This document shows positions 1-5,277 of a stretch of 6,499 nucleotides of DNA, one piece after another. The stretch is taken from the NCBI GenBank assembly GCA_937958345.1, contig CALGNW010000020.1, positions 1-6,499 on the forward strand, given 5' to 3'. The notes beneath the pieces are model-generated. The model searched no databases, was not told where the DNA came from, and worked only from the letters and a program-made list of their open reading frames with translations. Source of the stretch: an uncultured Neomegalonema sp. Its GTDB lineage: Bacteria > Pseudomonadota > Alphaproteobacteria > Rhodobacterales > Rhodobacteraceae. Within the stretch, counting starts at the first letter, position 1. Every line of letters begins with the position of its first letter. Made by a program: the position numbers and the translations under genes.

Positions 1-69
1 CCGCGCACTGGTGATGATATGCGCCACGCGAACTGGTGCCGCAGCAGACGCATTTCCCCCGTTATTCAT
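1..69 (-). CDS. Start of a possible glycosyltransferase (partial, runs off the left edge)
   Basis: An open frame begins with ATG at 69 and stays open for 23 codons to the window edge, reading MNNGGNASAAAPVRVAHIIT and then SAR. A GGGAG ribosome binding site (79-75) sits 5 bases before the ATG, which is ideal spacing. After a short low-complexity lead, the segment 'VRVAHIITSAR' looks like the first beta strand of GT-B glycosyltransferases (family GT4), which commonly begin with a pattern such as 'rIaHIIts..vGGaE'. Only this first strand is visible: no sugar-nucleotide or catalytic motif can be checked, so the product name is inference. A real start codon here is better supported than the function. 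A longer minus-strand frame ending at 62 overlaps it and is probably not a gene. Confidence 0.5.
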   Translation of the reverse strand, partial: MNNGGNASAAAPVRVAHIITSAR

Positions 70-307
70 GGCAGCTCCCGAAACCGATTTCATGTTTCAT
101 CGGTTCAGCCTTCGCGAATGGTAATGTCGTCAACTTGATCGGTCCCAAAGCTGTTCGCCGACCTTGGTAATGCAAGCTTGCGCGCGGGTCCATTAGGATC
201 GTAACTAAGTCATTGAATGGAAGAGTGGCTATGTGTTTGGAGTTGTGTGTAAGTTGATTTAATCGCGCCAAAATAGCAATTATGATTTTTAGGAGTTATG
301 GCGGTGA
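70..307. other. Gene-free upstream region, relatively AT-rich
   Basis: This stretch separates the left-edge gene from the insertion-sequence remnant. It is visibly richer in A and T than the coding DNA around it, especially 195-300. Short frames on both strands lack family motifs and coherent codon use. It contains a 7-bp inverted repeat just upstream of the left-edge gene (listed separately) and a 10-bp perfect palindrome GCAAGCTTGC at 172-181. It presumably carries the promoter and leader of the left-edge gene, but I could not find a -35/-10 pair with acceptable hexamers and spacing on the minus strand, so no promoter is called. Confidence 0.5.
82..105. repeat. Inverted repeat in the leader of the left-edge gene
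   Basis: AACCGAT (82-88) and ATCGGTT (99-105) form a perfect 7-bp inverted repeat with a 10-base spacer. It ends only 12 bases before the start codon at 69 and just upstream of its GGGAG ribosome binding site. It could be a small hairpin in the mRNA leader or an operator for a dimeric repressor. A 7-bp match at this distance can also arise by chance, so function is not shown. Confidence 0.35.
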
Positions 308-335
308 TGAGAGGTGGCTCGGTTTGTTTGAACAG
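308..335. repeat. Candidate right terminal inverted repeat of the IS3 remnant
   Basis: Reading inward on the plus strand, the DNA begins TGAGAGGTGGCTCGGTTTGT at 308 and continues to TGAACAG. IS3-family ends start with TG and usually carry a TGGACA-like motif some 20 to 25 bases in; here TGAACA occupies that place. It lies 35 bases outside the residual transposase stop, a normal distance for a right end. The left end is gone, so neither the partner repeat nor a target-site duplication can be used to prove the boundary. Confidence 0.4.
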
Positions 336-370
336 AAACCGCTGTTTAGTTAAGTGGATTTCCGGCTTAG

Positions 371-534
371 CTATGCCGCCGCCGGGATTGGCGTCAGCGC
401 ATTGAACTGACTGCCTTGATCGGTGTTGAAGATTTCAGGCTTGCCGTACCGTGCCAGAGATTCTTCCAAAGCTTGACGCAGAAGGCCGTCTCCATCGTGA
501 TCGACAAACGCCAGGCCAAAACTTTCCGGCTGAA
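371..534 (-). pseudogene. IS3-family transposase OrfB fragment (rve domain), frameshifted and internally deleted
   Basis: Two minus-strand frames must be joined to see the family pattern. The first reads FSRKVLAWRLSITMETAFCV (534-475). The second reads ALEESLARYGKPEIFNTDQGSQF, running to 404. Together they match the DDE integrase core of IS3-family OrfB proteins around its second catalytic Asp, in the hallmark NTDQGSQF. The frames meet near 473-477, where GTC is followed by AAGCT. One missing base, restoring an xAA codon before GCT, would rejoin them. After the QF the expected core, including the last catalytic Glu, is absent. Ten residues and a TAG at 373-371 follow, plausibly the original C-terminus fused by deletion. 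There is no start codon in the correct frame, so it is a dead fragment. Confidence 0.75.
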
Positions 535-596
535 CGCGGGGAGAGTTAGGGGCGGCGCTTGACGGGGCCGGTTTGAGGGCGGCGCGGAGATGTGCG

Positions 597-1478
597 CTAT
601 AACTCGCCCTGCTGGTCGGGGCTGCCGCAGATTTTTCTGTCGGCCTTTTTCGCGATTTTCCTGTCCTTATCGGCATAGGGAATCCGGTCGAGGACGGTTC
701 GGATAACCGCAAGGCGGGCGCGGCGTTTGTCTTCGGAGCGGATCACGGTCCACGGCGCGAATTTGGTGTGCGTCTTTTCGAACATCCGCGTGCGGGCCTT
801 GGTGTAGTCATTCCACTTGCCCAGCGCGGCGACGTCGATCGGGGAAATCTTCCAGTGCTTCAGCGGGTCGGCTTCGCGTTGCAAAAAGCGCCTCAGTTGT
901 TCGGCGCGGCTGACGGTCAGCCAGATTTTGATGAAGATAACACCGTCCTCGACCAGCATTTTTTCGAAGTCGGGGGTCTGGTCGAAAAAGAGGTCGGTCT
1001 GCGCCCGCGTGCAAAACCCCATCACGGGTTCGACGCCGGCGCGGTTGTACCACGAGCGGTCGAACAGGGTCATCGCGCCCTCGGTCGGCAGGTGTTTGAT
1101 ATAGCGTTGGAAGTACCATTCGCCGCGTTCGCGGTCCGACGGTTTTCCGAGGGCGACGACATTGGCAACGCGCGGATTGAGATTGAGCGTCAGGCGTTTG
1201 ATCGCACCGCCCTTACCGGCGGCGTCGCGGCCTTCGAAAATAATGACGACGCGCTTGTCGTTTTCAACGAGCCACCGCTGCATCTTGACCAGCTCGATCT
1301 GGCTGTCCTCGAGCGCGTCCTCGTATTTCCCGCGATCCATCCGCGTGTCATAGGGATAGTCGGGGTCGAGAATGTCGTTCTTGTCCGCCTTTTCGATGGC
1401 CTTGCGGATTGCCTTCGGGGCCTCCTCGTCAAAAAAGCGGCTGATCTCGCCGTCGAAGGGTTTGATGAAGTCGGTCAT
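597..1478 (-). CDS. ppk2: Polyphosphate kinase 2 (PPK2 family)
   Basis: The product is a 293-residue cytoplasmic P-loop kinase that transfers phosphate between polyphosphate and nucleoside diphosphates, in practice mostly making ATP or GTP from polyphosphate. The Walker A loop GRDAAGKGG is at residues 83-91 after the strand VVIIFE. The Walker B-like segment TLFDRSWYNRAGVEPVMGF is at 137-155. The lid-type stretch QREADPLKHWKISP spans 200-213. These are PPK2 signatures, and one-domain length with this architecture fits class I, although nucleotide preference cannot be read from sequence. The last 25 residues are lysine-rich and probably flexible. The start ATG at 1478 has only a weak GGAA ribosome binding site about 10 bases upstream, but the protein is full length from it. 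It follows the hydrolase gene after 55 bp that contain a hairpin, so it could be the last gene of the metA transcript or have its own promoter. Confidence 0.93.
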   Translation of the reverse strand: MTDFIKPFDGEISRFFDEEAPKAIRKAIEKADKNDILDPDYPYDTRMDRGKYEDALEDSQIELVKMQRWLVENDKRVVIIFEGRDAAGKGGAIKRLTLNLNPRVANVVALGKPSDRERGEWYFQRYIKHLPTEGAMTLFDRSWYNRAGVEPVMGFCTRAQTDLFFDQTPDFEKMLVEDGVIFIKIWLTVSRAEQLRRFLQREADPLKHWKISPIDVAALGKWNDYTKARTRMFEKTHTKFAPWTVIRSEDKRRARLAVIRTVLDRIPYADKDRKIAKKADRKICGSPDQQGEL

Positions 1479-1494
1479 GGCGCTGTTCCGTTTC

Positions 1495-1518
1495 GGCTGG
1501 CGGGATGTGCGGCCAGCC
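1495..1518 (-). other. Hairpin between the hydrolase gene and ppk2
   Basis: GGCTGGC (1495-1501) and GCCAGCC (1512-1518) form a perfect, GC-rich 7-bp stem with a 10-base loop, placed in the 55-bp gap between the hydrolase stop and the ppk2 start. In the minus-strand transcript the stem is followed by GAAACGGAAC and not by a U run, so it is not a standard intrinsic terminator. It could protect the 3' end of upstream mRNA, attenuate read-through, or influence ppk2 translation, since it ends 16 bases before the ppk2 ATG. The structure is seen; its role is inference. Confidence 0.45.
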
Positions 1519-1533
1519 TAGGGCCGTGCGCCG

Positions 1534-2490
1534 TTAGCGTCCAGTCAGGCCGTCGATGAAATCGGAAATCCTGAGATCGTGCCACGGTTGCAGGCCTTTG
1601 CCGTGAAAGCCGACATGGCCGCCGGAGTGCGGAATCTCGACCGTGATATTCGGCTGCGGCGTCAGGCCCAGATACGGCGCGACGGGAATCCACGGGTCAT
1701 TCCGCGCATGAATAAGCAGCAGCGGCAGGCGGATTGCGCCGAGCTGATTCATCCCCGCCGTGCCATCGTAATATTCCTGCGCACCGGCAAAGCCGTTGAA
1801 GGGACCGGTCACGCGATTGTCAAAGGACCAGATGCTGTCCGCCGTACTGATCGCCCGGCGGATGGCGGGATCGTCCGCCTCGGGCCGCGCGAGGTAGGTG
1901 TCCTTCATCTCGGACAAAAGCGCATTCTGATAAATGCGGTTGCGGAATTGCATCAGCCGTCGCGATGCGCCAGCCGGATCAATCGGGGCCGAGACGGTTG
2001 CCGCCCCGATGACGCCCGCGCCATCCGGCACATGCGCCAGACCGTTCAGCAGGATGTTACCGCCCATCGAATAGCCGATGATGAAAACTCCGTGCCGCGT
2101 CCGCGCAGGGTCCAGCGCGTCCAGCACCGTGAGAATATCGGGCCAGCTTTTGCCGGAATATGTTCCGGCGCAGGTCGCCAGCGACGATCCGGCCCCGCGC
2201 AGGTTCATCCGCAGAACCGCGCGGCCCTGCCCGAGATGATGGCGGGCGGATTCGAGCATATACATGCTGTCCTCGTCGCCCGTCAGCCCGTGCAGCATAA
2301 AGACGAGCGGCTGCGGCGACGCGCTGTCGGGGCTGTGCAGTGTGCCGGTCAGAATGTCGCCGTCGGGCGTGGCCGCGCGGAAGGGTCCGGCGTGTCCCGG
2401 CAGGGGCCGCGCGCGATAGGCGAAGCGGTTGCGCAGGGTTTGCAGGTCGCCGCCCCACCACGGAAAGCGGGGACGGAAGGGCGCGGTCAT
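1534..2490 (-). CDS. YheT-type alpha/beta hydrolase
   Basis: The 318-residue product is an alpha/beta-fold hydrolase of the YheT/ABHD1-3 group, predicted carboxylester or lipid-ester hydrolases of unclear natural substrate. The N-terminus FPWWGGDLQTLRNRF (9-23) is typical of YheT proteins. The oxyanion-side HGLTG is at 67-71 and NLRGAGSS at 96-103. The nucleophile elbow GYSMGGN places the catalytic Ser at 141, HARNDPWIP the Asp at 265 and SGGHVGF the His at 292, so the triad is complete. There is no signal peptide or membrane helix. The ATG overlaps the metA stop as ATGA, and the ribosome binding site inside metA is poor (AGAAG), so translation is probably coupled to metA. The coupling does not by itself indicate a role in methionine synthesis. 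YheT genes have varied neighbours elsewhere. Confidence 0.9.
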   Translation of the reverse strand: MTAPFRPRFPWWGGDLQTLRNRFAYRARPLPGHAGPFRAATPDGDILTGTLHSPDSASPQPLVFMLHGLTGDEDSMYMLESARHHLGQGRAVLRMNLRGAGSSLATCAGTYSGKSWPDILTVLDALDPARTRHGVFIIGYSMGGNILLNGLAHVPDGAGVIGAATVSAPIDPAGASRRLMQFRNRIYQNALLSEMKDTYLARPEADDPAIRRAISTADSIWSFDNRVTGPFNGFAGAQEYYDGTAGMNQLGAIRLPLLLIHARNDPWIPVAPYLGLTPQPNITVEIPHSGGHVGFHGKGLQPWHDLRISDFIDGLTGR

Positions 2491-3404
2491 TCGCCGATCT
2501 TCTGCACGTCGAATGGCGTGCTTTGATAGACCTCGTTCAACCAGTTGCCGAACAGCAGGTGCGCGTGGCTGCGCCAGCGGTTCTCCGGCTCGCGGGTCGG
2601 ATCGTCGCCGGGGAAGTAGTTTTCCGGTACGCCGATGGGCGATCCCTTTTCGACATCGCGCCGGTATTCTTCGCCGAGCGAGGTGCTGTCATATTCGACA
2701 TGATTGAACATATAGAGACGCCGCTTCGCCTCTTCGACCACCATGCAAAGCCCTGTCTCGGCGCCCTCCATCAGCACTTTGATGTCGCCATTTGCGGGCA
2801 GGTCCTCGCGGCGGACTTCGGTCCAGCGGGAGACAGGTATGGAAAAGTCGTCGGAAAAGCCGCGCAGGTAAGGCGAGGCCGGTGCGAGGTTGCGGTGGCG
2901 GAAGACGCCGAACGCCTTTGCGTCCAGCGTGTGTTTCGGGACGCCGTGGTAATGATAGAGCGCGGCCTGCGCGCCCCAGCAAACGGAAAAGAGCGAGTGA
3001 ACATGGGTGTCGGCCCAATCGAAGATTGCCGACAGCTCGTCCCAATACGTGACCTCTTCGAACGGCATCAGCTCGATCGGTGCGCCGGTCACGATCAGGC
3101 CGTCATATTTCTGATCCTTCACCTCGTCCCACGGGCGGTAGAAGGACAGCATGTGGTCGAGCGAAGCGGTTTTCGGCGTGTGGCTGGACATCTTGATCAG
3201 GTCAAGCTCGACCTGAAGCGGGGTCGCCCCGACCAGCCGCGCAATCTGGGATTCTGTCCGCACCTTGTCGGGCATAAGGTTGAGCAACCCGACCCGCAGG
3301 GGCCGGATATCCTGAACGTCCGCCTCGTCCTCGGCCATCAGCATGACGCCCTCGCGCGCGAGGACTTTTGCAGCGGGCAGATTGGCGGGAATGCGGATCG
3401 GCAT
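2487..3404 (-). CDS. metA: Homoserine O-acyltransferase MetA, probably acetyl-CoA specific
   Basis: MetA catalyses the first committed step of methionine synthesis, acylating L-homoserine in the cytoplasm. The 305-residue protein is full length and collinear with E. coli MetA. The nucleophile Cys142 lies in SVCWGAQA, with catalytic His235 and Glu237 in FNHVEY, Lys47 in NLMPDKV and Arg249 in the EEYRRD segment. The residue after TGAPI is Glu111. In this family Glu at 111 goes with acetyl-CoA use and Gly, as in E. coli TGAPLGL, with succinyl-CoA use. The predicted product is therefore O-acetylhomoserine, although the gene name suggests succinyl. The start ATG at 3404 has GAGG 10 bases upstream. 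Translation runs into the hydrolase gene through an ATGA overlap. I searched the upstream region for SAM-II and SAM/SAH riboswitch consensus elements and did not recognise one. Confidence 0.95.
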   Translation of the reverse strand: MPIRIPANLPAAKVLAREGVMLMAEDEADVQDIRPLRVGLLNLMPDKVRTESQIARLVGATPLQVELDLIKMSSHTPKTASLDHMLSFYRPWDEVKDQKYDGLIVTGAPIELMPFEEVTYWDELSAIFDWADTHVHSLFSVCWGAQAALYHYHGVPKHTLDAKAFGVFRHRNLAPASPYLRGFSDDFSIPVSRWTEVRREDLPANGDIKVLMEGAETGLCMVVEEAKRRLYMFNHVEYDSTSLGEEYRRDVEKGSPIGVPENYFPGDDPTREPENRWRSHAHLLFGNWLNEVYQSTPFDVQKIGE

Positions 3405-3572
3405 TGTGATCGGGCCTCGTTACTGTCGGGAGTGCTCGGTAGCGCACATCCGGGGCGCGGACAAGGCAGCGGCCATAACGCCGAGACGGCGATTCATAGT
3501 TCGGAAACCATAACCCGCTATGCCTGCGCCAAAGCGCCCGGTTGGGGCGTTGCCCAGCGGGTCCGGAAATCA
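3405..3572. promoter_or_regulatory. Divergent intergenic region between metA and the histidine kinase
   Basis: These 168 bp must hold promoters for metA (leftward) and probably for the kinase gene (rightward). No strong sigma-70 hexamer pair stands out on either strand. The heptamer CCATAAC occurs twice in the same orientation, at 3473-3479 and 3508-3514, 35 bases start to start, which could be a regulator half-site pair or chance. A weak 4-bp stem, GTGC (3432-3435) with GCAC (3444-3447), is the only hairpin seen. The role as a regulatory region is inferred from gene orientation. Confidence 0.4.
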
Positions 3573-4571
3573 ATGCAATACCGTGCGCTCATTGTCGCCA
3601 AGCTTTCGCAGCCCGGGTTTTCGCGCGCGCTGGCGATTGTGCTTGCCGCCCTCGGCAGTGCGGCGGCTCTGTGGGCGATTTTGAGCGGCCCCGTGCAACC
3701 GATGCTGGCGCTGTCGGGCGCGTTGCTGGTGGTTGCGGGATGTGTGATCTGGACCGTTGCCGCCCATTCCGAGCGCCTGCGCGTCAAGGCGGAAGAACTG
3801 CACGCCAGTCAGGCGCGGTTGAATGAGCTGAGCCAGTTCCGTCAGCAGTTCCTCGGCAATATGAGCCACGAGTTCCGAACGCCGCTGAATGCTATTCAGG
3901 GATTTGCTCAGGCGATCCTGCACCGGCAGGAGGATATGTCGGACCAGCAAATCGCTGATTATGTGCGGATAATAGAGAAATCGGCCCGTGATCTGGGGGC
4001 GCTGACCGATAATGTGCTGGATCTGTCTAAGCTGGATGCCGAGCAGTTCCAACTGTCGCTGAGGGATGTCGATTTTACCCGTCTGATCTGCAACGCGGTG
4101 GGGCGGCACAGCGCCGAGGCGGGCGAGCGCAACATCAAATTGAATTGCCGGTCCGACGAGGACTGGATTGTGCGCAGTGATCCGCGCGGTATCCGCCGAT
4201 GTATCAGCAGTCTGATCTCTAACGCGCTGAAGTTTTCGGAAGACGGTCAGGACATTGATGTTCGGGTCTATCGCCGGGGTCGGCGCAGCTTTGTCGTTGA
4301 GGTGAGCGATTCCGGTTGCGGGATTGCAGAGCAGGACCTTGCCACCATCTGGATGGTCTATGCGCGCTCGAGCATGACCAAAAAGACCAGCAGGATCGGC
4401 GCGGGGCTGGGGCTGGCGATCACACGGTCGATGATGGACGCGCATAACGGATTTATCGAAATCGACAGCGAGGTCGGGCGCGGCACAACCGTCCGGTTGT
4501 GCTTCCCCAACACCATGATCGTGAATCCCGACTACGCGGGGAATGCGCGCAAGGGAATCGCGATCGGCTAG
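3573..4571 (+). CDS. Membrane sensor histidine kinase, orphan
   Basis: The 332-residue product is an inner-membrane sensor kinase. Two hydrophobic segments at about residues 18-38 and 43-64 form a short hairpin with almost no periplasmic loop, and a likely coiled linker (65-92) leads to the HisKA domain. The phosphoacceptor is His99 in MSHEFRTPLN. The ATPase domain has its N box at 213-222 (SLISNALKFS), G1 at 246-252 (DSGCGIA) and G2 at 276-283 (GAGLGLAI). The usual F box (FEPF-like) reads IWMVYARSS, lacking the phenylalanines. There is no PAS, HAMP or receiver domain, and no response regulator lies in the window. The ATG at 3573 follows GGAAA at a usable distance. The frame is open far upstream, but that part is antisense to metA. 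The stimulus is unknown. The neighbouring metA is divergent, which allows shared regulation without proving it. Confidence 0.9.
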   Translation: MQYRALIVAKLSQPGFSRALAIVLAALGSAAALWAILSGPVQPMLALSGALLVVAGCVIWTVAAHSERLRVKAEELHASQARLNELSQFRQQFLGNMSHEFRTPLNAIQGFAQAILHRQEDMSDQQIADYVRIIEKSARDLGALTDNVLDLSKLDAEQFQLSLRDVDFTRLICNAVGRHSAEAGERNIKLNCRSDEDWIVRSDPRGIRRCISSLISNALKFSEDGQDIDVRVYRRGRRSFVVEVSDSGCGIAEQDLATIWMVYARSSMTKKTSRIGAGLGLAITRSMMDAHNGFIEIDSEVGRGTTVRLCFPNTMIVNPDYAGNARKGIAIG

Positions 4572-4582
4572 GCCCGCGGGCT

Positions 4583-4921
4583 CTATTCGGGTTTTGCGGT
4601 TAGCATTTTGCCGAAATCAGTCCAAAAGGATTTGGCATCGGTATAGCCGGTGATGCGGCCAACCTCGCGGCCTTTTTCGACCAGCACAAATGTCGGTGTC
4701 GCGCGGACGGGCCGGATTTGCCGCAGATGCGCGGGGCGTTTGTCGAACAGATCGACGACGCGCAAAGGCGCGGCCTTTCCCTCGGCGGTCTCGGCGTAAT
4801 ATCTACCGACATCCGCCTTCCACTGCTCGCACCACAGGCAGCCGTCGAATTCGAACAGCACCAGTTCTGCCGCGCTGAGCGGGGTGGCGACAAGGGTGAG
4901 GCTGAGGGCTAGCGCGCGCAT
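4583..4921 (-). CDS. Exported thioredoxin-fold protein
   Basis: This small 112-residue protein has an N-terminal signal peptide (hydrophobic core ALALSLTLVATPL, probable cleavage near LSAA-EL at residues 18-19), so it is likely periplasmic. The mature part is a minimal thioredoxin fold. The active-site motif is CLWC (Cys28 and Cys31) after strand LVLFEFDG, and the cis-proline loop ATPTF places Pro at 76. These indicate a thiol-disulfide reductase or oxidoreductase of the thioredoxin-like/SoxS type found in related bacteria; its partner is unknown. The WC between the cysteines' ends resembles reducing thioredoxins, but direction of reaction cannot be fixed. The gene follows azlD by 23 bp, has only a weak AAGACG ribosome binding site, and converges on the kinase gene with 11 bp between stops. 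Confidence 0.85.
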   Translation of the reverse strand: MRALALSLTLVATPLSAAELVLFEFDGCLWCEQWKADVGRYYAETAEGKAAPLRVVDLFDKRPAHLRQIRPVRATPTFVLVEKGREVGRITGYTDAKSFWTDFGKMLTAKPE

Positions 4922-4944
4922 GGCGTCTTTTTAGCGCGAATAGG

Positions 4945-5277
4945 TTAAAGGGGCATAAGGACGCTGTTTGCCAGCATCAGCGCCCCGATCCCGGATAAAA
5001 TGACGGCGATGACGTTCTTTGTCCAAAGGCCGACACCCAGCGCAACAAGGGCCGCGAGGATGCGCGCGGGGTCAACAGCGTCAACCGATCCGGCGGGAAA
5101 GACGATCACCGGCGCGATCAACGCGGGCAGGACGGTGACGGGGACGAAATCGAGCAGGCGTTTGACTCGGGGCGAGAAGGTCCGGCTCTGGCTCCATGCG
5201 AGGAAAGATAATCTGATGGCATAGGTCGCCGCGCCCAGCGCGATTGTGACGATCCAGAAGGCGGGGCGGTCAATCAC
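4945..5277 (-). CDS. azlD: AzlD family membrane protein (branched-chain amino acid export partner)
   Basis: The 110-residue inner-membrane protein is the small subunit that works with AzlC-type permeases, a pair associated with export of branched-chain or related amino acids. Conserved AzlD features are the TYAIRLSF segment (18-25) and the RLLDFVPVTVLPAL stretch (40-53). Four hydrophobic segments lie at about residues 6-27, 44-60, 71-86 and 87-107. I start it at the GTG at 5277, not further upstream: the GTG overlaps the azlC stop as GTGA, and GGAGG (5287-5283) lies exactly 5 bases before it. The resulting length is normal for AzlD, whereas an upstream ATG would add some 40 arginine-rich residues read out of frame with azlC. 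Substrate is not determinable here. Confidence 0.9.
   Translation of the reverse strand: MIDRPAFWIVTIALGAATYAIRLSFLAWSQSRTFSPRVKRLLDFVPVTVLPALIAPVIVFPAGSVDAVDPARILAALVALGVGLWTKNVIAVILSGIGALMLANSVLMPL

Larger units (their letters stand above)
308..534 (-). mobile_element. Deletion remnant of an IS3-family insertion sequence
   Basis: This is the decayed right part of an IS3-family element. It consists of a frameshifted fragment of the OrfB transposase core (534-404), a short tail ending in a stop at 373-371 that reads like a transposase C-terminus (NALTPIPAAA), and a candidate right terminal repeat at 308-335. The catalytic region between the second Asp motif and the C-terminus, the first Asp motif, OrfA and the left end are all missing, so the element cannot transpose by itself. 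The left boundary of homology is taken from where protein similarity fades and is approximate. The core fragment is secure; the terminal repeat and internal deletion are inference from pattern. Confidence 0.7.

Noticed and set aside
172..181. 10-bp palindrome GCAAGCTTGC
   Set aside because: It is isolated, with no second copy and no recognised operator consensus; single 10-bp palindromes are expected by chance at this scale.
62..271. 69-codon minus-strand open frame (ATG at 271)
   Set aside because: It overlaps the better supported start at 69, has no recognisable motif, lies in AT-rich DNA and has no convincing ribosome binding site.
298..405. Plus-strand 35-codon frame preceded by AGGAG
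   Set aside because: AGGAG is only 2 bases from the ATG, the product has no motif, and the frame runs through the candidate IS end and transposase remnant.
550..585. Direct repeat GGGCGGCGC at 550-558 and 577-585 downstream of ppk2
   Set aside because: It is a short GC-only repeat in GC-rich DNA, does not form a hairpin and has no U-tract; chance is a sufficient explanation.
768..1559. 263-codon plus-strand open frame
   Set aside because: Antisense to ppk2; no coherent domain and no ribosome binding site.
1579..2526. 315-codon plus-strand open frame
   Set aside because: Antisense to the YheT-type hydrolase with its complete Ser-Asp-His triad; the antisense product is arginine-rich with no family pattern.
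3405..3540. SAM-II or SAM/SAH riboswitch upstream of metA
   Set aside because: I looked for the conserved loop and pseudoknot segments, including a GCTAAAAAGG-like 3' element, and none is present; only a weak 4-bp stem is seen.
2340..3572. Long upstream extension of the histidine kinase frame
   Set aside because: The extension is antisense to metA and the hydrolase; the kinase's own start at 3573 gives a normal architecture with N-terminal membrane helices.
3570..4445. 291-codon minus-strand open frame
   Set aside because: It is antisense to the histidine kinase, whose H, N, G1 and G2 boxes are unmistakable; long antisense frames are common in GC-rich genes.
4572..4595. Intrinsic terminator between the kinase and thioredoxin genes
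   Set aside because: GCCCGCGGGC (4572-4581) is a palindrome without a loop, and the alternative CCCG/CGGG stem before TTTT is only 4 bp; too weak to call.
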